Assembly (NCBI RefSeq): GCF_030704685.1
Contig: NZ_JAUZDX010000001.1
Coordinates: forward strand, 372,001 to 436,000
Source: Acidovorax sp. A1169
GTDB taxonomy: Bacteria; Pseudomonadota; Gammaproteobacteria; Burkholderiales; Burkholderiaceae_C
Length of the DNA stretch: 64,000 nt
Reading direction: 5' to 3'
Below, in pieces: positions 35,820 through 44,417 of the stretch. Numbering within the stretch: the first letter of the stretch is position 1; the number at the start of each line of letters is the position of its first letter. Position numbers and translations under genes: made by a program. The notes under the pieces were generated by a model that had not been told where the DNA came from, made no database searches, and saw only the letters and a program-made list of their open reading frames with translations.

Positions 35820-37007
35820 ATGAAAAACTTCCTGTGCAGCATGGCGCTGTTGGCGGGCCTGGCCTGGGGCACGGCAGGGGCCCAGGCCCCGGCCAGCGCG
35901 CAAGCGGCCTCTGCGGCGACGCCAGCGGCGGCGCCCGCGGTCGGCGGCATCCAGGGCCAGAACATCTTCCAGGTCAAGCCCGATGCCAGCGAAGAACCGG
36001 GCTACGCCCAGCAGAACAACGGCGAGCGCGCCAAGGTGCAGCCGGGCAACAACGCGCCCATGTGGCGCCAGGTGGGCGAGGGCGTCACGGGCTACAGCAG
36101 CCTGCCCAAGAGCCAGGCGCCCGAGGCGGGCAACCTTATCCAGCCCTTCGTGCAATACCCGGGCTCGCGCGTGACCAACGCGGGCGAGGCCTGGCGCCAG
36201 GTGCGCAACCAGTGGATCATCCCCTACGGCGGTGCGCTGCTGCTCATCGTGGCGGGTGCCATCGCGCTGTTCTACTGGCGCAAGGGCATGATGAAGCTGC
36301 ACGGTGCCGAGACTGGCCGCAAGATCGAGCGCTTCACCCCCTTCGAACGCTCGGCCCACTGGGCCAATGCCATCGCCTTCGTGGCGCTGGCCATCTCGGG
36401 CCTGGTCATGGCCTTCGGCAAGTTCTTCCTGCTGCCCATCCTGGGCGGCACGCTGTTCGGCTGGCTGGCCTACGTGCTCAAGAATGTCCACAACTTCGCC
36501 GGGCCCCTGTTTGCGGTGTCGCTGGTCATCGTGTTCTTCACCTTCCTCAAGGACAACCTGCCCCGCAGGGAAGACATCACGTGGCTGGCCAAGGGCGGTG
36601 GAATGCTGTCGGGCCAGGAGGTGCCATCGCACCGCTTCAATGCGGGCGAGAAGGTCGTCTTCTGGGGTGGCGTGCTGGGCCTCGGCTTCATTGTGGTCGC
36701 CTCGGGCCTGGTGCTGGATATGCTGATTCCAGGACTGCTATATGAGCGCGGCACCATGCAGATTGCGCACATGGTCCACGCCGTGGCCACGGTGGTGATG
36801 ATGGTGATGTTCATGGGCCACATCTACATGGGGACCATCGGCATGCAGGGTGCCTACAAGGCCATGAGGACCGGCTATGTGGACGAGACCTGGGCCAAGG
36901 AGCACCACGAGCTCTGGTACGACGATATCCGGGCCGGCAAGATCCCCCCGCAACGCAGTGCCGCCGCCACGGGCGAGGCCCCTGCAGTCAAGCCCGTTCA
37001 GGCATGA
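35820..37007 (+). CDS. fdhC: Formate dehydrogenase, cytochrome b (gamma) subunit
   Basis: A 395-aa membrane cytochrome that takes electrons to the quinone pool. A signal peptide (MALLAGLAWGTAGAQA) and an unusual periplasmic extension of about 100 residues (Ala-rich, then SSLPKSQAPEAGNLIQPFVQ) precede the FdnI-like core. That core has a helix at about 135-153, FERSAHWANAIAFVALAISG with a haem-ligand His, LKNVHNFAGPLFAVSLVIVF, and IAHMVHAVATVVMMVMFMGH. The start follows the lipoprotein by 13 bp. It overlaps the next small gene by ATGA. Confidence 0.92.
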   Translation: MKNFLCSMALLAGLAWGTAGAQAPASAQAASAATPAAAPAVGGIQGQNIFQVKPDASEEPGYAQQNNGERAKVQPGNNAPMWRQVGEGVTGYSSLPKSQAPEAGNLIQPFVQYPGSRVTNAGEAWRQVRNQWIIPYGGALLLIVAGAIALFYWRKGMMKLHGAETGRKIERFTPFERSAHWANAIAFVALAISGLVMAFGKFFLLPILGGTLFGWLAYVLKNVHNFAGPLFAVSLVIVFFTFLKDNLPRREDITWLAKGGGMLSGQEVPSHRFNAGEKVVFWGGVLGLGFIVVASGLVLDMLIPGLLYERGTMQIAHMVHAVATVVMMVMFMGHIYMGTIGMQGAYKAMRTGYVDETWAKEHHELWYDDIRAGKIPPQRSAAATGEAPAVKPVQA

Positions 37008-37408
37008 GGCCCACCATGACGATGCACCCTTTCATTCGCCCATTGCTGCTGGCCCTGTGCGCCGCCTGTGCCTGCAGCGCCGCGCTGGCCAAGTTGCCCC
37101 CACCTGCGCCCGAGGCAGCCGCCAAGGCGGCCGAAGCCGCTGCCAAGGCCGCATGGGCCGGCAAGGTCGACAACTACAAGCTGTGCCAGTCGCAGGACCG
37201 GGTTGCGGCCCATTACCGCAAGACCAACACCGCCGCAAAACCTGCTGCCTCTGCGGGGGCGTCCTGTACGGAACCGGGCCCCTTTGCCTACACTCCACCT
37301 GCAGCCAAGCCCATCGAGGCGGCCGGTGCGCACTCGCCACCGGGCACGGCCAGCAGCCCGCCCAGTACGCAGACGCCCTCTGCCGCCGCTTCGGCGCCCA
37401 AGTCCTGA
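37004..37408 (+). CDS. Ala/Pro-rich periplasmic small protein
   Basis: A 134-aa predicted secreted protein at the end of the structural genes. The signal peptide is FIRPLLLALCAACACSAALA, followed by an Ala/Lys helix-like stretch, a short core WAGKVDNYKLCQSQDRVAAH and CTEPGPFAYTPP (two Cys that could pair), then a low-complexity Ala/Pro/Ser tail. The core looks conserved, the rest does not. ATG 37004 overlaps the cytochrome stop; ATGs at 37016 and 37022 are alternatives that fit the signal peptide better. Function unknown. Confidence 0.72.
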   Translation: MRPTMTMHPFIRPLLLALCAACACSAALAKLPPPAPEAAAKAAEAAAKAAWAGKVDNYKLCQSQDRVAAHYRKTNTAAKPAASAGASCTEPGPFAYTPPAAKPIEAAGAHSPPGTASSPPSTQTPSAAASAPKS

Positions 37409-37472
37409 GCACCGCCCGGCACAGGCGGGCGCCAGCCCGCTGCAGCTGGCGGGGATGGGGTACGCTGTGCCC

Positions 37473-38363
37473 ATGAGCACGCCCCTGTCCGCCACCATGA
37501 CCCCCCGCCTGCCGCGCCTGACCCAGGCGCAGGCGCCGCTGACCCACCGCGTCGAGGTGGTCAACGAGCATGGCGAGCGCGAAGAACTGTCCATCCCGGC
37601 CGAGCGGCCGCTGACCGTGTACGTGGACAACCGCGAGCTGGTCACGCTGATGACCCTGGGCGCGCACCCCGAGCTGCTGGTGCTGGGATACCTGCGGAAC
37701 CAGCGCCTGGTGGAGTCGGTGCAGGACATCGAGTCGATCACGGTGGACTGGGAGGTCAACGCCGCCGCCGTGCGCACCCGCCACGGCATCGCGCGCATCG
37801 AGGAGCGCACGGCCAGCAAGGTGGTCACCACCGGCTGCGGCCAGGGCAGTGTGTTCGGCGGCCTGATGGACGAGGTGGATCGCATCGTGCTGCCCGAGGC
37901 GCGGCTCACGCAGGGCCAGCTGTACGGCATCGTCAACGCCATCCGCCTCAAGGAGAGCACCTACAAGTCGGCCGGCTCGGTGCACGGCTGCGCGCTGTTC
38001 CAGGGCGAGGAACTGCTGGTCTTCGTCGAGGACGTGGGCCGCCACAATGCCATAGACACGATTGCGGGGTGGATGTGGATGGCGGCCGGGGACGCGGCAC
38101 CGATGGTGGGCGCCGACAAGGTGTTCTACACCACGGGCCGGCTGACCAGCGAGATGGTCATCAAGTCCGCCCAGATGGGCGTGCCCATCGTGGTCTCGCG
38201 CAGCGGCATGACGCAGATGGGGCACGCCGTGGCCGAGCAACTGGGCCTGTGCGCCATCGGCCGGGCCACCAACCGGCGCTTCGTCTGCTACAGCGGCATG
38301 CAGCGGCTGGTGCTGCAGCCCGAACTGGCGCAGGCCACCACCCCTTCATCCTCCGCCACCTGA
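37473..38363 (+). CDS. FdhD-like sulfurtransferase, second copy with altered CXXC
   Basis: A 296-aa FdhD-family protein closing the formate island. The fold markers are present: VEDVGRHNAIDTIAGWMW, FYTTGRLTSEMVIKSAQMGV and GMTQMGHAVAEQLGLCAIG. The motif that should be CXXC reads C122-GQG-S in VVTTGCGQGSVFGG, so the second cysteine is Gly125. FdhD variants with CGQG are known in proteobacteria. It may sulfurate the Tat-exported FdhA by a one-Cys route, while the two-Cys copy at 26750 serves the YdeP-type enzyme, or they may differ in another way; this is inference. Confidence 0.86.
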   Translation: MSTPLSATMTPRLPRLTQAQAPLTHRVEVVNEHGEREELSIPAERPLTVYVDNRELVTLMTLGAHPELLVLGYLRNQRLVESVQDIESITVDWEVNAAAVRTRHGIARIEERTASKVVTTGCGQGSVFGGLMDEVDRIVLPEARLTQGQLYGIVNAIRLKESTYKSAGSVHGCALFQGEELLVFVEDVGRHNAIDTIAGWMWMAAGDAAPMVGADKVFYTTGRLTSEMVIKSAQMGVPIVVSRSGMTQMGHAVAEQLGLCAIGRATNRRFVCYSGMQRLVLQPELAQATTPSSSAT

Positions 38364-38399
38364 CACCGGGCCGCCGCGCGGCGATGGCATGATCGGGTG

Positions 38400-39956
38400 A
38401 TGCGCGACCAGAAATCCCCCAACGCATGGCCGGACACCCTGCCCAGCCAGTTTGGCCCCTACGACCCCGATGAGGTGCCGGACACCCATCGCATTCCCGT
38501 GCCCCAAGGGCCCGGGGAGCCCGATGCGCCCGTATCCGCAGCGACCGAAGCGGTAGATTTGCCGCGCCTGCCGCTCGGGCAGTGGTTGTGGCAAGGGCTG
38601 CGGGCCGCGGTGCTGTTGGCGCCCCGAACGGGTGCCGCCGTGCCCAGGCCCCTGCAGCTGATCGTGCTGGTGCTGCTGTGCAGCGGGGTTTTGCTGGGCT
38701 TGGAGCGTCTGCATGTGGCGGGCCCGGCCCATTTCAACCTGCGCGGCTGGCTGCTGACATGGTGGTCGCTGCCGCTGCTCGTCTGGTGTGCCTGGTGGGC
38801 GCTATCTGCCGCTCGGCGCCAGGATTCACCGGCGCAGGTGACCGGTGGCCTCGCTGCCTGGCTCGCGCTCACCAGCGTGGCCGTCCTGCCCGCGTCAGTG
38901 GTGGCCTACGCATTGATGGCATGGGGCGCACACCAGCCTGCTCGCTGGTCTTCGGGATACGGCCCCACCGCTTTCTGGGTCATCTATGCGGCGACGTTGC
39001 TGTGGATGCTGGCGGCCGATGTTCGGGTGCTGTCCCGCTTCGTGCGTTCGCAGGTGCGCACGGGCTTGTACGCACTGTTGCTGCTGGCTGTGCTTGGGGT
39101 GGGTATGCAGTACGCATCCAGCCGCTCCTGGGTGCCCGACACCTCCGGCGACGACACGCCCGCCCCCGCCCGCCTGCATCTGTCCCAATCGCTGTTCGAA
39201 TCCCAGCAGGACCTGATGCAGCAGCAGGTCGACGCCCTGGTGCCCGAGCGCCCCGGCGTGACCGATGTGTATGCCCTGGTGTTCGCTCCCTACGCCCGCG
39301 AGAACGTGTTCCGCCGCGAGAGCACCATGGTCAGCGACCTCTTGCAGGAGCGCTTCGACGCCCCGGGCCGGGTGCTGCACCTGCTCAACCACGCCGAAAC
39401 CGCCGACACCCATGTCTGGGCCACGCCCGAGAACCTGGACCGAGCGGTGACGGCGCTGGCTGGGCGCATGGACAAGGAGAACGACGTGCTCGTGGTCTAC
39501 ATGACCTCGCATGGCGCCCAGAATCACCAGCTCGCCGCCTCGCACTGGCCGCTGGAGGTGCCTGCCATCAGCCCCGAGATGCTGCGCGAGGCCCTGGACA
39601 CGGCGGGCATACGCCACCGGGTGATCGCGATCTCGGCCTGCTACTCGGGCGGCTGGATCGACACCCTGGCCACGCCCTCGACGCTGATCATGACGGCGGC
39701 GGACGCCACGCACACCTCCTACGGCTGCGGCGCCTTGTCGGAGCTGACCTTCTTCGGCCGCGCCGTGTTCGACGAACAGCTGCGCAGCACGCATTCCTTC
39801 GAGGAGGCATTCAAGAAGGCCGTGCCCCTGATCCAGCAGCGCGAGGTCGAGGCCGGCAAGAGCGACGGCTTCTCGAACCCGCAGATCCGCGTGGGCGCCG
39901 AGATCACCCCGGTGCTCAAGGGCCTGGAAGAGCGGTTGAACGTCGCTCCCCGTTAG
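38400..39956 (+). CDS. Membrane-anchored C13 (legumain-like) caspase-fold peptidase
   Basis: A 518-aa protein. Residues 1-80 are hydrophilic and acidic; several hydrophobic segments occupy about 83-240 (LIVLVLLCSGVLLGL, WWSLPLLVWCAWWAL and others). The C-terminal 240 residues form a peptidase C13 domain with catalytic H371 in VVYMTSHGAQ and C414 in ISACYSGGW, the classic His-Cys dyad. Bacterial C13 proteins are poorly known; eukaryotic relatives are legumain and the GPI transamidase. The peptidase part may face the periplasm. GTG 38397 is an alternative start. 36 bp after fdhD2, but probably a separate unit. Confidence 0.84.
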   Translation: MRDQKSPNAWPDTLPSQFGPYDPDEVPDTHRIPVPQGPGEPDAPVSAATEAVDLPRLPLGQWLWQGLRAAVLLAPRTGAAVPRPLQLIVLVLLCSGVLLGLERLHVAGPAHFNLRGWLLTWWSLPLLVWCAWWALSAARRQDSPAQVTGGLAAWLALTSVAVLPASVVAYALMAWGAHQPARWSSGYGPTAFWVIYAATLLWMLAADVRVLSRFVRSQVRTGLYALLLLAVLGVGMQYASSRSWVPDTSGDDTPAPARLHLSQSLFESQQDLMQQQVDALVPERPGVTDVYALVFAPYARENVFRRESTMVSDLLQERFDAPGRVLHLLNHAETADTHVWATPENLDRAVTALAGRMDKENDVLVVYMTSHGAQNHQLAASHWPLEVPAISPEMLREALDTAGIRHRVIAISACYSGGWIDTLATPSTLIMTAADATHTSYGCGALSELTFFGRAVFDEQLRSTHSFEEAFKKAVPLIQQREVEAGKSDGFSNPQIRVGAEITPVLKGLEERLNVAPR

Positions 39957-40041
39957 GGTGGAGGGCCCGAAAGGGCCTGCACGCCGGCTGGAAATGTTTC
40001 ATTGCCGTGGATTGGCGGGCTTTTGCGCTAATGTCACGCCC

Positions 40042-42561
40042 ATGAACCTTTCTTTTATCCGCCTGGGCTGGCGCACCCTGCTGCGCGACCTGCGCGCAGG
40101 CGAGCTGCGCCTCCTGGTCGTGGCCGTCACGCTGGCTGTCGCCGCACTCACCTCCGTGGGCTTTTTTGCCGACCGCCTGCAGGGCGGCCTGCAGCGCGAT
40201 GCCCTGCAGTTGCTGGGCGGCGATGCCGTGGTGGCCAGCGACAACCCCACGCCCGTCTCCTTCGTGGAGCGCGCCAAGGCCCTGGGGCTGCAGAGCGTGA
40301 CCACCATGGGTTTCCCCACCATGGGGCGGGCCACCGATGCCAAGGGCGGTGCCAGCAAGCTGGTGGCCCTCAAAAGCGTGCAGCCGGGCTACCCGCTGCG
40401 CGGGACCCTCACCGTGGCCGTGGGCCCGGGTGCGGCCGAGCAGACCACGCGCGACATCCCGGCGCGCGGCGAGGTGTGGGTGGATGCGCCGCTGCTCGAA
40501 TCGCTGGGGCTGGCCATGGGCGACATGCTGCTGCTGGGCGATGCGCAGCTACGCATCGCCCGCATCATCGTCATCGAGCCGGATCGGGGCGCGGGCTTCA
40601 TGAGCTTTGCGCCGCGCGTCATGCTCAATGAGGCCGACGTGCCCGCCACCGGCCTGGTGCAGCCCGCCAGCCGGTTGACCTACCGGTTTGCCGTCTCCGG
40701 CGCCCCGGCCGCCGTCAAGGCTTTCAGCCAGTGGGCTGCCGACGAGGCCAAGAAGCCCGAACAGCACGGCGTGCGCGTGGAGTCGCTCGAAAGCGGCCGC
40801 CCCGAGATGCGCCAGACGCTCGACCGGGCGCAGAAATTCCTGAGCCTGGTGGCCCTGCTGGCCGCGCTGCTGTCGGCCGTGGCCGTGGCACTGGCCGCAC
40901 GCGGCTTTGCCGCCGACCACCTGGACGCCTCGGCCATGCTGCGCGTGCTGGGGCAGAGCCAGCGCACCATCGCCGGCGCCTACACCACAGAATTCGCGCT
41001 GATCGGGCTGTTCGCCAGCGCGCTGGGTGTGGCCGTGGGCTACTTGGTGCACTACGTCTTCGTGCTGCTGCTGGCGGGGCTGGTGGAATCGACCCTGCCC
41101 GCTGCGAGCCTGTGGCCCGTGGCCTTCGGGCTGGGCATGGGGCTCACGCTGCTGTTTGCCTTTGGCCTGCCGCCCGTGCTGCAACTGGCCCAGGTGCCGC
41201 CGCTGCGTGTGATCCGGCGCGACGTGGGCGGGCTCAAGCCCGCCTCCGTGGCCGTGCTGGGCGTGGGCGTGGCCGGCTTTGCGGCCCTGCTGCTGGCCGT
41301 GAGCAGCGACATCATGCTGGGCCTGATCGCCGTGGGCGGCTTTGCCGGTGCCGTGGCGCTGTTCGCAGGCCTGAGCTGGGTGGCCGTGAAGCTGCTGCGC
41401 CGCAGCGTCAACGAGGCCACCGCGCCGCGCTGGCTGGTGCTGGCCACGCGGCAGATTTCCGCGCGCCCGGCCTATGCCGTGGTGCAGGTCAGCAGCCTGG
41501 CCGTGGGCCTGCTGGCGCTGGTGCTGCTGGTGCTGCTGCGCACCGACCTCATCAGTAGCTGGCGCCAGGCCACGCCGCCCGACGCGCCCAACCGCTTCGT
41601 GATCAACGTCATGCCCGAGCAGGCCGACGCCTTTCAGCAAAACCTGAAGGACGGCGGCGTCAAGCGCTACGACTGGTACCCCATGATTCGCGGCCGCCTG
41701 CTGGCCGTGAACGGCAAGGCCGTGGGCCCGGCCGACTACACCGACGACCGCGCCAAGCGCCTGGTGGACCGCGAGTTCAACCTCTCCACTGCCGTGCAGC
41801 AGCCGCCCCACAACCAGGTGGTGGCCGGCCAGTGGACAGAGAACGAGAAGGACGCCATCAGCGTGGAAGAGGGCATTGCCGAGACGCTGGGCCTGAAAAT
41901 GGGCGACCGGCTGCAGTTCGACATCGGCGGCGTGCAGAACGAGGCGCGCATCACCAGCCTGCGCAAGGTGGACTGGGGCTCCATGCGCGCCAACTTCTTC
42001 GTGATGTACCCGGTGGAGCAGCTCGAAGGCGTGGCCGTGACCTACCTGGCTGCCTACCGCGCACCCGACAAGGCCGGCTTCGACAATGCGCTGGTGCGCC
42101 AGTTCCCCAACATTACCAATGTGGACATGGGCGCCACCATCACCCAGGTGCAGCGCGTGCTCGACCAGGTGATCCGCGCAGTGGAATTCCTCTTCGCCTT
42201 CACCCTCGCCGCCGGCCTGGTGGTGCTGTTCGCGGCCGTCACCGCCACGCGCGAGGAGCGCGCGCGCGAGTTCGCCATCATGCGCGCCGTGGGCGCACGC
42301 GCCAGCCTGCTGCGCCAGGTACAGCGCGCCGAGCTCATGGGCGTGGGCCTGCTCGCGGGCTTTCTGGCCAGCACGGTGGCCGTGGTCGTGGGCTGGGCGC
42401 TGGCGCGCTTCGTGTTCGATTTCACCTGGACGGCATCGCCCTGGGTGCCGCTGGCCGGTGCACTGGCCGGCGCCGTGCTGGCGCTGGCTGCAGGCTGGTG
42501 GGGGCTGCGCGATGTGCTGCGTCGGCCCGTGGTGGAGACGCTGCGCCGCGCCTCGGAGTAG
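40042..42561 (+). CDS. FtsX-like ABC transporter permease (YbbP type)
   Basis: An 839-aa ABC permease with the double FtsX architecture of the YbbP/LolE-related type. Ten or so membrane helices in two groups of four plus extra helices; two large periplasmic regions at about 45-270 and 510-690. The signature FAADHLDASAMLRVLGQSQRTI and TATREERAREFAIMRAVGARASLLRQVQRAELMG cover the coupling segments. In E. coli ybbP pairs with the ATPase ybbA; no ATPase gene is next to it here. It probably exports or releases a lipophilic molecule, as MacB-like relatives do. Start at ATG 40042. Confidence 0.86.
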   Translation: MNLSFIRLGWRTLLRDLRAGELRLLVVAVTLAVAALTSVGFFADRLQGGLQRDALQLLGGDAVVASDNPTPVSFVERAKALGLQSVTTMGFPTMGRATDAKGGASKLVALKSVQPGYPLRGTLTVAVGPGAAEQTTRDIPARGEVWVDAPLLESLGLAMGDMLLLGDAQLRIARIIVIEPDRGAGFMSFAPRVMLNEADVPATGLVQPASRLTYRFAVSGAPAAVKAFSQWAADEAKKPEQHGVRVESLESGRPEMRQTLDRAQKFLSLVALLAALLSAVAVALAARGFAADHLDASAMLRVLGQSQRTIAGAYTTEFALIGLFASALGVAVGYLVHYVFVLLLAGLVESTLPAASLWPVAFGLGMGLTLLFAFGLPPVLQLAQVPPLRVIRRDVGGLKPASVAVLGVGVAGFAALLLAVSSDIMLGLIAVGGFAGAVALFAGLSWVAVKLLRRSVNEATAPRWLVLATRQISARPAYAVVQVSSLAVGLLALVLLVLLRTDLISSWRQATPPDAPNRFVINVMPEQADAFQQNLKDGGVKRYDWYPMIRGRLLAVNGKAVGPADYTDDRAKRLVDREFNLSTAVQQPPHNQVVAGQWTENEKDAISVEEGIAETLGLKMGDRLQFDIGGVQNEARITSLRKVDWGSMRANFFVMYPVEQLEGVAVTYLAAYRAPDKAGFDNALVRQFPNITNVDMGATITQVQRVLDQVIRAVEFLFAFTLAAGLVVLFAAVTATREERAREFAIMRAVGARASLLRQVQRAELMGVGLLAGFLASTVAVVVGWALARFVFDFTWTASPWVPLAGALAGAVLALAAGWWGLRDVLRRPVVETLRRASE

Positions 42562-42716
42562 GGCGACCGGAGGCAGCACGCAGGCTACCCTTGGCAGCCC
42601 GGCGAGGTCTCCTTCCGGTGCATCGATCGGCCAGGGCGGCTTCCAACTGAGAAATATGAACATCCCTGCTCTTGCAACCAAGCTCGCCAGACATGCCTGG
42701 CGCAGACTGTGACCCC

Positions 42717-43148
42717 ATGGACGACGACACCCCAGACAACACCACCCCCGCCACCACGCCCTTCGAATGGATCGGCGGCGAAGAGCGCGTGCGCGCCCTG
42801 GTCGAGCGCTTCTACGACCTGATGGACCTGGAGCCGGGCTATGCCGAGCTGCGCGCCGCACACGGCAGCGACCTGGGCCAAGCGCGGCAAAAGCTGTTCT
42901 GGTTCCTGTGCGGGTGGCTGGGCGGGCCGTCCTACTACACCGACCAGTTCGGCCACCCACGCCTGCGCGCGCGCCACATGCCGTTTTCCATCGGCACCCA
43001 GGAGAGCCGCCAGTGGGTGGCCTGCATGGACCAGGCCATGGGCGAGACGGGCGTGCCCGAGGCGCTGCGCACGCGCTTGCGCGAGAGCTTCACGGGCACG
43101 GCGGACTGGATGGTCAACCAGCCCCTGGTGGCCAAGAAACTGATGTGA
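42717..43148 (+). CDS. Group II truncated haemoglobin
   Basis: A 143-aa globin of the truncated 2-over-2 group II (trHbO). After a short Thr/Pro-rich leader come FEWIGGEERVRALVERFYDLMD, then QKLFWFLCGWLGGPSYYTDQFG and HPRLRARHMPFSIG with the proximal H87, the typical group II pattern, and SFTGTADWMVNQ at the end. Group II proteins bind O2 or peroxides and are often tied to oxidative or nitrosative stress. No cognate reductase is nearby. The ATG at 42717 is chosen because the leader upstream shows no family similarity. Confidence 0.9.
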   Translation: MDDDTPDNTTPATTPFEWIGGEERVRALVERFYDLMDLEPGYAELRAAHGSDLGQARQKLFWFLCGWLGGPSYYTDQFGHPRLRARHMPFSIGTQESRQWVACMDQAMGETGVPEALRTRLRESFTGTADWMVNQPLVAKKLM

Positions 43149-43234
43149 GCGGCTGTGCGGGCCCGCGGGCCTGGGCTCCAGGATGCGCCCGCAGGCATAC
43201 TGCGGTTGTCCATTCCACCGAAGGAGCCCGTGCC

Positions 43235-43816
43235 ATGAAGCGTTCCCTTGTCCTTGCCGCCAGCCTGCTGGCCTGTGCCCTGACGCACGCCCAGCCGGCG
43301 CCCGCCGCTGGCGACACCTGGAGCAACGTGCCACCAGCCTCGGACGACCGCTTCACCAACCCCAAGAGCAAGCTCTACGCGGGGCCCAACGGCTGGCACA
43401 ACTTCGGCGAGGTGCGTGCCGAGGTGGCCAATGCCGCCAAGACCCGCTATGCGTTCAAGACCGGGCTCAACTACCTTGTCACGTCCAAGTCGTACGTGTT
43501 TGCCACCAACTCCCAGACGCAACTGGTCGAGGTGGACTTTGGCACCGAGCGCCCCGCACCAGGTACCTACGAGGTGGCCGCCAAGCCCGATCCCGCCCAG
43601 AAAAAGGCCCTGGTATCGCTCACCGATGCATCGGGCGGCAAGTTGCTGGGCTGGCAGAGCGCCGACAAGGCCGGCACCGTCACGGTAGCGAATATCAATG
43701 GCTACCTGTACTTCACCGCGCGCAACCTGCGCCTGGCGCCCGTGGGCATGAGCAACAAGGGCGATTTCAAGCAACCCATGTCGCTGGGCTTCGAGGGCGC
43801 TGTCGCGCCCCAATAG
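43235..43816 (+). CDS. Secreted protein of unknown function
   Basis: A 193-aa protein with a clear signal peptide (KRSLVLAASLLACALTHAQ). The mature part contains WSNVPPASDDRFTNPKSKLY, FGEVRAEVANAAKTRYAFKT, YVFATNSQTQLVEVDFGTER and YLYFTARNLRLAPVGMS, a beta-strand-like alternation. I do not recognise the family. AAGGAG precedes the ATG by 8 bases, which supports this start. No transmembrane segment or lipobox; a soluble periplasmic protein is the best guess. It lies 86 bp after the globin and 29 bp before the RidA gene. Confidence 0.78.
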   Translation: MKRSLVLAASLLACALTHAQPAPAAGDTWSNVPPASDDRFTNPKSKLYAGPNGWHNFGEVRAEVANAAKTRYAFKTGLNYLVTSKSYVFATNSQTQLVEVDFGTERPAPGTYEVAAKPDPAQKKALVSLTDASGGKLLGWQSADKAGTVTVANINGYLYFTARNLRLAPVGMSNKGDFKQPMSLGFEGAVAPQ

Positions 43817-43845
43817 GTCTTATTTTTACGGGAGAACGGCTGTCC

Positions 43846-44316
43846 ATGTCCTGCGATGAACGTTTTGCACTGGAGGCCCGGGCGCTGGGCTACTCCTTTG
43901 ACGGCGAAATCAAGATCGGCGGCAACTACGTGCCTTTGGTACGCGATGGCCGCCATATCTACCTGAGCGGCCAGATCCCGCGCGTGGGCGATACCGTGGT
44001 GGTCACGGGCGCGGCAGGGGGCGATGCCTCGCTGCAGGACGCGCAACGCGCCGCCAAGGTCTGCGCCATGCGGGCGCTGGCGCTGCTGCAGCGCGCATTG
44101 GGCACGCTCGATGCCGTCACGGCCGTGCTACGCATCACCGTCTACGTGCAGTCGGCCCCCGGTTTCACGCAGCAAAGCGAGGTGGCCGATGGTGCCTCGG
44201 AAGTGCTCTACCGTGTGCTCGGCCCGGTGGGCGCGCACACCCGCACCTCGGTCGGGGTGCTGCAGCTGCCCAAGAATGCCACCGTCGAAGTGGACCTGAT
44301 CGCTGCAGCCGATTGA
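43846..44316 (+). CDS. RidA/YjgF-family protein
   Basis: A 156-aa protein of the RidA superfamily, which hydrolyses reactive enamine/imine intermediates. It has the fold signature IYLSGQIPRVGD at about 38-49 and LRITVYVQSAPGFTQQSEVA. R133 in HTRTSVGVLQLPKNATVEVD aligns with the key Arg of E. coli RidA. The N-terminal extension of some 25 residues and the length place it in one of the longer subgroups (around 155 aa) rather than RidA itself. Function beyond that is not predictable from the context. Confidence 0.88.
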   Translation: MSCDERFALEARALGYSFDGEIKIGGNYVPLVRDGRHIYLSGQIPRVGDTVVVTGAAGGDASLQDAQRAAKVCAMRALALLQRALGTLDAVTAVLRITVYVQSAPGFTQQSEVADGASEVLYRVLGPVGAHTRTSVGVLQLPKNATVEVDLIAAAD

Positions 44317-44417
44317 TATGGATTTGCCTTCAACCGTATAACGTCATTGGTTCGCCTTGCCGTGCCACTGCACTGTCTGCGGCTCCCGCCTGGTTGCTGC
44401 CCACGGCGCGCATGCGC

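Noticed and set aside
39957..40041. A terminator after the C13 peptidase gene (GGCCC-GAAA-GGGCC)
   Set aside because: The stem is short and no T run follows it.
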